Source: Porpolomopsis calyptriformis (lineage: Eukaryota; Basidiomycota; Agaricomycetes; Agaricales; Hygrophoraceae). Taken from it: DNA of 64,000 nucleotides. Under the pieces are notes generated by a model, which worked only from the letters and a program-made list of their open reading frames with translations, ran no database searches and was not told where the DNA came from. Positions 12,306 to 23,700 of this stretch are shown piece after piece; the first letter of the stretch is position 1; every line of letters begins with the position of its first letter. The stretch covers positions 1,290,470-1,354,469 of the forward strand of contig OX621175.1 in NCBI GenBank assembly GCA_951640195.1, given 5' to 3'. Made by a program: the position numbers and the translations under genes.

Positions 12306-13853
12306 AAATTTTTAGAACATTTGAATAACCATACAAAGGTACCAAGGAAGCTACTTAGAAATGCCATGTTGGCATAGGGGGGTAGGAGCCGAAGGATGAT
12401 GATTAATGATGGCAATTTGATACTCACAATGTGAAATCGCTAGCAGATGCTGTGTATGAATATGAGCATTGACAACTAAAAGGGAGGGAACAATTGCTTG
12501 AGAATCAATACTGGATGTTGAGATGGTAGAACAGCTCACAGAAGGTACTGAGCAGAGAGGGGAGAGGTCCTCTATGCTAGAAACATGCAGAGGTTAGGGA
12601 GCGGAGGGAAATAATGAAGCAAAATATACTGAGTCAGACATGCCAATAAGGCTAGCACAGCAAGCTTGGCAATGCAATATATCAATACTCCCACTAATAT
12701 AAGTATCCAGGGTGCAACATACCTGCTTCAAGTTCAACTTCTGTTCCACCTCAATGGCTTCCCCCAATGATACTGCCAACACTCTGATGCCTACGCAATA
12801 CACTCTCCATCCTACTTGCGCTACACAACCTGGGGCACCAGACCTACCGAAGTCACACAAAACATCAGCCCAAGTTGCAACTGAAAAAATTGCAAAGGTA
12901 AAGGTGAAAAAAACAAAGGTGGCAGAGCTTGAAGCCGCCCACCTTGCTCTTGCCAGCAAAGAAAACGAGATGCAAGAGGAGGATGACAGGACTGACCAGA
13001 ATGCTAATCACCCTCCTGTCAGCAAGGTGAAAAAGGCTGTGCATCCTCATTCTGGATGCAAGCTAGTCCTTCAGCCCTCAAACGAAGCTGCTCTGGCTGC
13101 AAACAATGGTCACATCGATGTAGAAATGGGTAAGTCAACCAATGCCATTCAAGATGAGCATAGCACTCACCTATCTTGTGTTGGCAGCTGATCTAGGCAA
13201 GATACTGACTCAGACTCACCCAACTAATGTTGCAAGTGGAGGGAATTTGCATGAAAACAAAAGTGATAAGAATCAGAGGAAACACCCAGTATCTGATGGA
13301 ATAGAAGCTCTAACTCAAAAGAGGAAGGCATCTACTGCCAATGACCACAAGTAAGTAAATGCTTCATGGTTGAAACAAATCGTTTACTTACCCATTCCTT
13401 TCAATGCCATGCTGTCCACAGACCTGTCTGCAAGAAGGGACATACCACCAAAATAGGTGGTTTGTGAGCAAATTGGAAGCTCACGCCAGCCAAATCCAAT
13501 GGACCCATTACTGCTGGAGGCAGTCTGGCATCTACAACCTCGACCCAATCCAGCACTGTGGCTGCACATGGTTCAGTCAAAGATAGTGGTGAACTACAGT
13601 GAAATGAACTTGCTATATAGCGGTGTTTCTCGGTCCACCGATCTTCAGCCGAAAATACATATATAGCTGATGTACACTGAAGCGCCGAAATTTATATATA
13701 GTAGTGAAATACATCTCCACTAAAAGGCAGGTATGCCAGTACACTACAGGGTAGCCAAGAGTGATAAGGGAGATACACTAATGGGCCGAAGATAGTACTC
13801 ACCAAAGACTATGGAGGGGCCGAGAAATGGATGTATATGTATATGGCTCGGCT

Positions 13854-14117
13854 GAGATATAGATTGCCGATAACTACCGATGGGCTGAAGGTGGTTTCTA
13901 CTATATATACAGGTTGGCTGAGATATAGATTGCTGATAACTACCGATGGGCTGAAGGTGGTTTCTACTATATATACAGGTTGGCCGAGATATAGATTGCC
14001 AATGCCTACCGATGGGCCGAAGGTGGTTTCTACTATATATACAGGTTGGCCGAGATATAGATTGCTGATAACTACTGATGGGCCGAAGGTGGTTTCTACT
14101 ATATATACAGGTTGGCC
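13854..14117 (+). repeat. 66-bp tandem repeat, 4 copies (left arm)
   Basis: Units start with gagatatagattgc at 13854, 13920, 13986 and 14052, exactly 66 bp apart. As 66 is 22 codons, the frame stays open through the array, giving a 22-residue peptide repeat (YRLPITTDG...STIYTGWPR) in a 118-codon frame at 13831-14187. The mirror array in the right arm (about 16998-17130) has only two copies. Confidence 0.9.
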
Positions 14118-14180
14118 GAGATCGGTATGCTATACTACACCTTCAGAGATGTCCACCGATGCCGAGAATGGCTTGGCTGA

Positions 14181-15140
14181 GGGGTAGCAGTTGCATCAGT
14201 ACCCTATAAATATGTGTATAGTAGATATAAATATATATTGCGAATAATTAATTGCTTCAGCTATAAACAACTTTGCTGATAATTGTATACTTTAATCCAC
14301 CTTTGGAGAGGTCCGCCGATGCCGAGAATAGCTCGGCCGAGGGGTAGCAGTTGCCTCAGTACCCTATACATATGCATATAGTAGATAGAAATACATATTG
14401 TCAATAATTAATTGCTTTGGCTTTAGATAACTTCACTGATAATTGCATGCATTAATCCACCTTCGGAGAGGTCCGCCGACGCCGAGAATGGCTCGGCCGA
14501 GGGGTAGCAGTTGCCTCAGTACCCTATACGTATGCATATAGTAGATAGAAATACATATTGTCAATAATTGATTGCTTTGGCCTTGGGTAACTTTGCTGAT
14601 AATTGCATGCATTAATCCACCTTCGGAGAGGTCCGCCAACACCGAGAATGGCTCGGCCGAGGGGTAGCAGTCACCTCGGTACCCTATACATATGCATATA
14701 GTAGATAGAAATACATATTGTCAATAATTAATTGCTTTGGCTTTAGATAACTTCACTGATAATTACATGCATTAATCCACCTTCGGAGAGGTCCGCCGAT
14801 GCCGAGAATGGCTCGGCTGAGGGGTAGCAGTTGCCTCGGTACCCTATACATATGCATATAGTAGATAGAAATACATATTGTCAATAATTGATTGCTTTGG
14901 CTTTAGATAACTTTGCTGATAATGGCATGCATTAATCCACCTTCGGAGAGGTCCGCCGATGCCAAGACTAGCTCGGCCGAGGGGTAGCAGTTGCTTCAGT
15001 ACCCTATACATATGCATATAGTAGATAGAAATACATATTGTGAATAATTAATTGCTTTGGCTTTAGATAACTTTACTGATAATTGCATGCATTAATCCAC
15101 CTTCAGGGGGGTCCACCGACACTGAGGATGGTTTCGCTGA
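14181..15140. repeat. 160-bp tandem repeat array (left arm)
   Basis: The landmark ggggtagcag occurs at 14181, 14341, 14501, 14661, 14821 and 14981, a constant 160-bp period. A diverged unit (ggtttcacag) follows at about 15140. Units contain ctcggccgag, a cataccata-like AT core and ccaccttcggagaggtccgc. Most differences between units are transitions. Confidence 0.9.
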
Positions 15141-15814
15141 GGTTTCACAGCTGCCTCGGTAACCTACACTCCATGGATAATTTATTAATATAACTTCTAT
15201 AGAGATGTAAGACTATCTATCTTAGAGTAGTGCAACATATTTCCTATTTTATTTCTATCTCAATAGTGAAGTATTCAATGTTTAGTTGTTACTCTCTGCT
15301 AAAATGCAACGTCAAATTTCGGACTTGATAAATATGCTTGTAAAAAATCTAGAAATATTTGTACCACTTGTTTATATACTCTATATTACATTTATTTGAT
15401 GTGCCTGACAGGGTGCGCTAGTATAAGTAAACTGTGTAGAAAATGTTGTGTTAGATTAACCTATGTTCGATATTACTCTACACTGTCACAGTATAGGTTA
15501 CTATATAAATCTATAGAGTTTTTTCATTACATTCAAACATAGTAGACTACTCAGTATTAGGCACATAGTATTAATAGAATATGAAGTACATATACAAGTG
15601 GTACAAATATTTCTGGATGTTTTACAAGCATATTTATCAAGTCCGAAATTTAACGTTGCATTTTAGCAGAGAGTAACAACTAAACATTGAATACCTCACT
15701 ATTGAGATAGAAATAAAATAGGAAGTATGTTGCACTACTCTAAGATAGATAGTCTTACATCTCTATAGAAGTTATATTAATAAATCATCCATGGAGTGTA
15801 GGTTACCGAGGCAG

Positions 15815-16945
15815 CTGTGAAACCTCGGCAAAGCCATCCTCGGTGTCAGCGGACCCCCCTGAAGGTGGATTAATGCATGTAATTATCAGTAAAGTTATCT
15901 AAAGCCAAAGCAATTAATTATTCACAATATGTATTTCTATCTACTATATGCATATGTATAGGGTACTGAAGCAACTGCTACCCCTCAGCTGAGCCAGTCT
16001 TGGCATCAGCGGACCTCTCCAAAGGTGGATTAATGCATGCCATTATCAGCAAAGTTATCTAAAGCCAAAGCAATCAATTATTGACAATATGTATTTCTAT
16101 CTACTATATGCATATGTATAGGGTACCGAGGCAACTGCTACCCCTCGGCCGAGCCATTCTCGGCATCGGCGGACCTCTCCAAAGGTGGATTAATGCATGT
16201 AATTATCAGTGAAGTTATCTAAAGCCAAAGCAATTAATTATTGACAATATGTATTTCTATCTACTATATGTATATGTATAGGGTACTGAGGCAACTGCTA
16301 CCCCTCGGCCGAGCCATTCTCGGTGTCGGCGGACCTCTCCGAAGGTGGATTAATACATGCAATTATCAGCAAAGTTGCCCAAGGCCAAAGCAATTAATCA
16401 TTCACAATATGTATTTCTATCTACTATGCATATGTATAGGGTACCGAGGCAACTGCTACCCCTCGGCCGAGCCATTCTCGGCGTCGGCGGACCTCTCCGA
16501 AGGTGGATTAATGCATGCAATTATCAGCAAAGTTACCCAAGGCCAAAGCAATCAATTATTGACAATATGTATTTCTATCTACTATATGCATATGTATAGG
16601 GTACTGAGGCAACTGCTACCCCTCGGCCGAGCCATTCTCGGCATCGGCGGACCTCTCCGAAGGTGGATTAATGCATGCAATTATCAGTGAAGTTATCTAA
16701 AGCCAAAGCAATTAATTATTGACAATATGTATTTCTATCTACTATATGCATATGTATAGGGTACTGAGGCAACTGCTACCCCTTGGCCAAGCTATTCTCG
16801 GCATCGGTGGACCTCTCTGAAGGTGGATTAAAGTATACAATTATCAGCAAAGTTGTTTATAGCTGAAGCAATTAATTATTCGCAATATATATTTATATCT
16901 ACTATACACATATTTATAGGGTACTGATGCAACTGCTACCCCTCG
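15815..16945. repeat. 160-bp tandem repeat array (right arm)
   Basis: The landmark ctgctacccc (complement of ggggtagcag) occurs near 15975, 16135, 16295, 16453, 16613, 16773 and 16933, so seven standard units plus the diverged unit at about 15815. The left arm has six plus one. One extra 160-bp unit minus two 66-bp units predicts a 28-bp longer right arm, which agrees with the measured arm lengths to within a few bases. Confidence 0.88.
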
Positions 16946-18759
16946 GCCAAGCCATTCTCGGCATCGGTGGACATCTCTGAAGGTGTAGTATAGCATACCG
17001 ATCTCGGCCAACCTGTATATATAGTAGAAACCACCTTCGGCCCATCAGTAGTTATCAGCAATCTATATCTTGGCCAACCTGTATATATAGTAGAAACCAC
17101 CTTCGGCCCATCGGTAGTTATCGGCAATCTATATCTCAGCCGAGCCATATACATATACATCCATTTCTCGGCCCCTCCATAGTCTTTGGTGAGTACTATC
17201 TTCGGCCCATTAGTGTATCTCCCTTATCACTCTTGGCTACCCTGTAGTGTACTGGCATACCTGCCTTTTAGTGGAGATGTATTTCACTACTATATATAAA
17301 TTTCGGTGCTTCAGTGTACATCAGCTATATATGTATTTTCGGCTGAAGATCGGTGGACCGAGAAACACCGCTATATAGCAAGTTCATTTCACTGTGGTTC
17401 ACTGCTATCTTGGCTGAATGGGCTCGTGGCTGGTCTGCTCATCAACAAGGGATTGGATCCAGTCAATCTCAGCACCAACCAGGACGATCAAGATGATCTA
17501 TTGTCACATGACGTGACCCAGTTCATGCCAGTAGCCAATACTATGAGGCCAAAAATTCTGGTATGTATTTCACCATGCTACATTCACTACTAACATAGTG
17601 CTATTATAGGTACTACCTCTTGCAAAGCTCAATCCTGGTTCAATCAAGACCAGGGGTATTATTTCACGTCCCCACAACATTCAAAATGATCAAGTCAAAT
17701 GGGATGATATCACCCTGAAGGACCTACCTGTGGTCCTCTGGGATAACTTTGGTTCCATATTCATCCCGCTCATACGCCAGGACCTTGGGATCACAGGACC
17801 TTGGGAACCTGTCACAGAACCCAATATCCAAGCAAATATGTCGATTGCATATTCGTTCATCCAAAGTCAGCTTGATGGTAATACATATTGGATTGTGCCA
17901 AAGCTAGTGAGTAATGGTAATTTCAAAACTATATACAGATCTAGGCTAATATGTGATGAGGTTGATAATTGTGTCACTGATTGGCGGAACAAGATTGCTA
18001 CCACGGCGCTATCTCTGGTTGGCACGATGCTTGGAGAACTCCCCACCCTGGTTGACCGCGCTGAATGCATCAAATGGCTACTAGGCAAGAGTGATAAGTG
18101 CTACCCTTTCTACTACAAGGAGTTCAAAGACAGGCAAATGCCTGTCGTAAGTCCTCATTTTCTTCAAATGGTACCATACTCTGGCTATTTAGGGTATATT
18201 TCAATTGCCCCTCATTGCTGCAACACTTGCGGCACATATCTCCATGGTCTCAAGTGTCCCCCTCACATTCCAGTCCTCTCATCACCCCATTGGTGCTCTC
18301 GTCATTTCTCTCCAAGCAGTAAGCATTCTTGCATGGTTCTAGCAGTCATCTACCACTAACTACTCTCTTGATTGCTAGATTATACATGCATTGTCCATCT
18401 GGAGGACTGGGCAGAAAGTGATCCCCCCTGGTCAAGCTGGATACTTTTCAAAGACCAATTGGGGTGACCAGGTTGAAAGGATCGATGGACAAGACACCCT
18501 CATCAAGAAAGCGTCAACTCTTGTCAAGGTTGTCTCAAAACTCAAGGATCTTCAATGGATGAAGATACTTGATGCTGCGTCAACACATGCAAAGCAGAGG
18601 AAGGTGGATGTTGCTGACATCCAAGCTATTATTGTAAACTTGGACTCAGACTTTGATCTTGAAGATGGCGATCTGGACCTTGGCAATAACAGCTCAGATG
18701 ATAGTGTCCACACAGAAGATGAGCAGGAAAATGTTGGCATCTACTCAGATATAGACTAG

Positions 18760-19542
18760 CAGGTATATCGTTGCCTTATTGATCAACTAATAGGGCTTAC
18801 ATTCATGCTGTTCCCTATCATTTCTAGTAGCTATCTAGTCAAGATGCTGTTGTGTCTTGTGTTCATGACTGCGAGATTTTCTATCACTGCCAACACTGAT
18901 ACTGTTATTTTTTTTCCACTGCCCCCCCCCCCCCTTTCTTTCCTGCGCATTTCACCATCGTGTCCTTTTTTTACTGCTGCATCCCCCCCCCTTTTTGATT
19001 TCATTTACTTCTGTGTCCCTTCTCTACCGGCATGTGCCTGGCACCATTTTTCGTTTCTGATTTCTATTTTCCTATTACTGAAATAAATGTTTTTGTGCCA
19101 CTTATTTTCATGTGAATAAAAGGAGAAAGAAAAGGTGCAATAACAATGAAAAATGTACAAAAGGCCTATACCTTTTAACACCATGAAAAACTTATGAAAC
19201 GTGAATGTGGTTTCAAAAGGTAGAGATCATTTTCCAAGTACATGCACTCAACTTGAAAAATGTGAAACCCCTTGTTGAACTTGCTAATGTTTCTAACATT
19301 TTATAGCTTTTTTTACATTACCTCCCTTATAAAAGGGGGCAACACATATTTCTACTTTTATCTACTTGAAGACATTTTAAAAGAGGAATCCTCTTGACAC
19401 GAGGAAAATACAGTTTTATGAGTAAGTGGACTGGTCTTTTAAAACCTGGATCTACTTCTCAGGTTTTACCCTTTTTGCCCTTGTATGAGGGGAAAAAGGG
19501 CTCAAAAAAGGGCATGTGAATTTGCTGATGACTGTAAGGGTA
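18760..19542. other. Intergenic, low-complexity; no gene seen
   Basis: Contains a run of about 13 C at 18925-18937 with nearby C-rich tracts, then AT-rich sequence. The 17-mer atgtgaatttgctgatg, also found at the inner ends of the first palindrome, occurs at 19514-19530 directly before the TIR element. An open frame at 18805-19086 is low complexity and is not supported as a gene. Confidence 0.6.
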
Positions 19543-20217
19543 TACACTGTGGGAAGTAGAATAACTGAAATGAAATGAAAAATTCACTGAAAAGTATTCA
19601 GCCAACTAACTACTTTTAATTGAAATCACTAGAAAAAGTGATTGAAAAGTAGTGATAAAAAATCACTGAATGTCTCGTTTTGCTGTCTGAAAAGCAGTGA
19701 GCAACTCACTACTTTTCAGTGATAACAATAAATGCTCGAGAAAGAAAAAAAACAACTTAAACCACTTGAGTTATTAGTTAAGGATATGGTTACTCCGTGA
19801 GTCAAACCCTTGACCTCAGGAGGAGCCCAAAGTCTACCATGGTACTTTTACCACTGCACCACGAGACAGACAGAGTAAATTATCTTAGTAGCCACATGAG
19901 GAGTATTGATTCAGACTTGGTGAATTTTTTTTCGCAAACTAGTTTTTGGCTGCATCTCACAGTAAAAATTAGGAATTCACATCACTCAATAAAATTCAGT
20001 GAATTTATCAATGAATAAAGGTGATGCTTAAATCTTGTCACTGAATTTAAGTGACCAGTAAGATATCAATTCTTTCCAGTGATAAATTAACCAAGTCACT
20101 AAAAAGAAGTGGGTCACTGAAAACTTGTGAGTGCTGGATACAGTGACTTTGTCACTGCTTTTCAATGGAACAGTGATAAAATCACTACTTATTATTGATT
20201 TTACTTCCCGCAGTGTA
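19543..20217. mobile_element. 675-bp TIR element (MITE-like)
   Basis: The ends are a 16-bp terminal inverted repeat, tacactgtgggaagta at 19543-19558 and its complement at 20202-20217, with one mismatch, flanked on both sides by TA. Subterminal regions are crowded with short tcactg/cagtga motifs in both directions, typical of transposase-binding arrays. There is no transposase frame. A TA duplication suggests Tc1/mariner-type mobilisation; a TATA duplication or CACTG-type termini are alternative readings. Confidence 0.75.
19797..19866 (-). repeat. tRNA-like segment inside the TIR element
   Basis: The minus strand reads tggtgcagtggtaaaag (A-box-like) followed about 40 bases later by gggtttgactcac (B-box-like). 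Spacing suits an RNA polymerase III internal promoter. The stems are imperfect, so a functional tRNA is unlikely. It may be a SINE fragment captured by the element. Confidence 0.45.
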
Positions 20218-20218
20218 T

Positions 20219-20561
20219 ATGCCATGTTTTTTGTACATTTATTCGTCACAGTCACATTTCATGTCGCTGGAAACATTGATTAATCAATGCTTTAACACCC
20301 TCCAGCTTGCCAGCAAAGATGAGGCACTCAGAATGTCCGAGCCTTCGACACAATCATTGAAGATGGGGTGGTAGTGCAACCGTTGTGCAGTGCGTGTGTA
20401 TGGCCTTTCTCTCCAGTAGCAGGCTCTATTACACACATGGCTTCCCCGGCCTTATCTGAAAGTGCGCACACATCCTCTAATTGCTTACCAGCGATGACAA
20501 GGTGCTATAGGTTAGGTAGATTGTTTGTATTTTCATGCTGAAGCATATGAGACGTAGTGCA
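20219..20561 (+). repeat. Inverted copy of the 26.4-27.2 kb segment
   Basis: The segment tatgcc..tgttttttgtac at 20218-20240 and the later blocks (ctccagcttgccagcaaagatg, aatgtccgagcc, tctctccagtagcaggctct, gcttaccagcgatgac) occur in the same order in the reverse complement of 27165-26389, with roughly 85-90 percent identity by eye. This copy is shorter, with an internal deletion of about 0.4 kb, and is broken at 20561 by the copia insertion. No protein is recognised. Confidence 0.7.
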
Positions 20562-20784
20562 TAAAAGACGGGGATATAATAGCACAGAGGGTGATTCAGG
20601 ATCACCCTCGGGTTTTTGTACATACAGCACAGCCACGCGGCTGTGCGCTGGCACTAATCCAGTCCATTATCCCGAGTAAGTCGGAATAAGCGCGATAGTA
20701 CATAACTACATAATCCGAACAGGCTCCAGGCCGAGCACACACCCGCTTCCAACCTATAGCCCTGTAAGGCTTGTTATTCCAACA
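20562..20784 (-). mobile_element. 3' LTR of copia element
   Basis: The downstream LTR in the element's orientation, preceded by the polypurine tract at 20785-20795. Same length as the 5' LTR. Confidence 0.95.
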
Positions 20785-20795
20785 CTCCCCCTCAA
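20785..20795 (-). other. Polypurine tract
   Basis: The minus strand reads TTGAGGGGGAG directly before the 3' LTR start, the expected plus-strand primer. The same motif precedes the LTR-like end of the other copia relics. Confidence 0.85.
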
Positions 20796-23700
20796 GCCTT
20801 GCTAAGTCCGAGTTCTGAAGCAAAATGCTTGACTTTCGGAGATGGTAGCGCTTTCGTGAGGGTGTCCACAATCATGTCGTCGGTGGGACAGTAGACGAGT
20901 TGGAGGGTCCCATTTTCAATAATCCAGTGAATAAAATGGTAGCGGACGTCGATGTGTTTTGTCCGGGCGTGATACTGCAAGTTTTGTGTGAGAGCAATGG
21001 CGGATTTGTTGTCGGAGAACAGGGTCATCGCCAGGTTAGCGAATCCGAAAAGTTGGCTTGTTAGCGACCGGAGCCAAATAGCCTCCTTGGCCGCATGCGT
21101 TACAGCCACATATTCACTCTCGGTCGTGGAAAGCGAGATGATTTCTTGCTTCTTGGCGCTCCAGGAGATGGCTCCGCCGTTTATAAGGAAAGCATATCCC
21201 AAGATTGCATGGCGGTCCTCAGCCATGCTTCCATCTGCATCTGCCCACCCAGTGAGCTTCTTTTTGACTCCCCCATAGACCAACCATAGGTCCCTTGTTC
21301 CCTTCAGGTATTGGAATACTCGTTTTACAGCTTCCCAGTGAGCTTCTCCAGGATCACTTGAGAATCGGGAAAGCGTAGTTATGGCGAACGATATATCCAG
21401 TCAGGTTCCGAGTGATGCGTACATCAGCGATCCAACTGCTTCGCGATATGGTATGTTGCGCATTCGGGCGTGTTCAAGGGGTGTTGTAGGGGATTGCGCC
21501 TGCGTTAGGCAGGTTTGTGGGTCCATCGGGGTCGATACGGGTTTGTCATCATCAAATCCGAAACGATGCACAATTGAATCAATATAGGCTCGCTGCGACA
21601 GCGAGATCGTGTGGGATTGACGGTCATGGATGACTTCAATTCCCAAGAGCCAATGCAGCTCTCCGAGGTCAGTTATTTCAAGGTGTTTCTGTATCTCTGA
21701 CTTGAAACTGACAATCAAATCGAGATTCGTTGCCCCAATCGTGCAGTCATAGACATGGACAACTATGATTATCTGGGACTTTTCATTGCGACGGAAGAAC
21801 ACGGCTTCGTCGACATCGCATACAGTGAATCCCATCCGGTTGACAAGGATTCCAACGAGTTTTTGGTACCAGCGGCGGCCCAACTGCTTCAGGCCATAGA
21901 TTGTTTTGACAAGTCGGCACACTTGGCCATCGGAATTGGGAGCGGAATATCCAGGGGGTTGACGCATGTAGATGCGCTTGTCGTTGGTGAGTTCGCCATT
22001 CAGATATGCACCTTTGATGTCAATCTGGTGTAGTTCGAGATCAGTCTGCGCGGATATGGCAAGGAAGGTGCAGATTGTCGCTAGCTTGGCGACGGGCGCG
22101 AACGTATCAAAGTAGTCCACTCCGGGAAGTTGGGAGAATCCTTGCGCGACAAGTCGGGCCTTTCTCCGTATGATTTCTCCGGCGGCATTTCGCTTCAGTT
22201 GGAAAACCCATTTTGATCTGACGATGTTTGCTTCCAGTGGTGGGTGGTCGATCACCCAAGTTCCTGCTCTTTCGAGCGTCTTCAGTTCCTCCGTGATAGC
22301 TGATTCCCATTCAGGCCAATCAACAAGTGATTTTGCTTCCGCAAGTGTGCAGGGTTCAATAGCCTCAGTCGCATTTGCCTCTGCTAGCATTCCGGCCTCA
22401 TTGATTAGATCAGTGGAACTGGTACTGGGTTCCATAGTCGCGTATTCGACTATTGATGCTGTCAGGTCATCTTGGTTATTCGGCATTTGGTTGGCATTGG
22501 CTGTATCATGTCCGGTGGTGGTTGGGATTGTTGGCAGTTGTACTCCGGTTGGTACGATTGGGTCTCTTCTTGAGGTGGAAGCAATGCCTCTGCCTGCAAT
22601 TAGGTCCGCTATACGTTGGCTAGGTTTTCGATCGCGTTGGGGGTGATCAGGGACTTCTATTATCATTCTCAGGGGTGCTGGTGCTGGTTCCGGTGGTGAT
22701 GCTGGTTGAGGTTCCGGTGCTGGTGGGGACGTTGGTGGGGGTGCAGGTGTGTCTGCGTGCTGTGGATAAGTCTCAGCAATCTCAGGTAAATCCTCTCCTT
22801 CGAGACTTCGTTCGACAGTTGCGGCATCTTCGTTCCAATAAACATTTCGTTCAACAGTGACTGAGCGGGTTTCAGGCCAATAGATTCGATATCCATTGCT
22901 TTTCGAGTCAAATCCGATCCATCGTCCTTTCCGAACGTGGCCTCCAAGTTTGTCGCCTGCTTCAATTCTAACCCATATGTGGTTTCCCCATTCCTGTAGC
23001 CCTTTAAGGCTCGGTTTCCGACCATACAGTGCTTCATATGGCGTCATGCCGTCGAGAGCCTTTGTTGACGTGCGGTTCATTAGCCAGACAATGTGTCCAG
23101 TGGCTTCGGCCCATAGCGATCGCGGAAGTCCACTTGCATAAATGAGCGCACGCACCCTCTCAAGGATGGTTCGATTTCAACGTTCCACTACGCCGTTGTG
23201 CTGTGGGGTGTCGTGTACTGTGAGTTTCTGTTTAGTTCCAGCAGCCTCTAGGTGCCTAACAAACGCTTCCGACAGATACTCTCCTCCGCAGTCTGAGTGG
23301 AGGACCTTGATTTTGGTGTCGTGCTGGGTCTGGGCCCATGCTTCATACTTCCGGTAGGCATCGAACGTTTCCGATTTTCTTGCTAACGGGTATAGCCAGG
23401 TATGTCGTGTCGCATCATCAGTGAATGAGATGTAGTAGCGTCGCCCTCGGAGTGTTTCAACTGGGGACGGTCCCCACACATCAGTGTGTACTTCGTCTCC
23501 GAAGTTCTTGGCGCGCTTACTAACTCTCTCCCTTGCGATGGACTTTCGCGTTGCCTTGGCATATACACAGGCTTCGCAAAACAAAGATTCGCTATCCTTC
23601 TTTGGGTCAAGACGTAGTCCGGTGACTAGGCCTTTTTCAATGAGCTTTCGAGTGGCAGTGGGGGATACATGTCCCAGGCGACTGTGCAGGTCCATTACGC

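Larger units (their letters stand above)
13572..17418. mobile_element. Foldback element with 1.8 kb tandem-repeat arms
   Basis: Terminal sequences are inverted (left ttcagtcaaagatag, right complement ttcagccaagatag) and both ends are flanked by TGG (13569-13571 and 17419-17421), a 3-bp target duplication. The arms run 13572-15406 and 15559-17418 around a 152-bp unique centre. Each arm has an outer part with a 66-bp repeat and an inner part with a 160-bp repeat, then about 250 bp of AT-rich unique arm sequence. There is no transposase frame, so the element must move using proteins made elsewhere. Three-bp duplications fit CACTA- or Harbinger-type transposases, but the family is not identified. 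Confidence 0.85.
12753..18759 (+). pseudogene. TE-associated agaricomycete hypothetical gene split by a foldback element
   Basis: Starts at ATG 12753, divergent from the Plavaka gene 447 bp away. The N-terminal exon encodes a Lys/Glu-rich coiled-coil-like region (AKVKVKKTKVAELEAAHLALASKENE). Further exons follow near 13192-13351 and 13420-13571. The 3.85 kb foldback lies at 13572-17418. The gene resumes at 17422 (LVAGLLINKGLDPVNLS...), crosses an intron 17570-17610 (gtatgt...tag), and continues with DLPVVLWDNFGSIFIPLIRQD, CVTDWRNKIATTALSLVGTM, GKSDKCYPFYYKEF, an intron near 18148-18200, IWRTGQKVIPPGQAGYFSKTNWGDQVERIDG and an acidic tail ending at TAG 18759. Removing the foldback plus one TGG copy joins AAHG to LVAG in frame. 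One in-frame TGA lies near 13456. The family is widespread near mushroom transposons; its function is unknown. Confidence 0.6.

Noticed and set aside
13854..15140. CRISPR-like repeat array
   Set aside because: Continuous tandem repeats without unique spacers, in a eukaryotic foldback element.
16241..16690. 149-codon frame in the right foldback arm
   Set aside because: Runs through 160-bp repeats that do not preserve frame as a unit; chance openness of a repeated sequence.
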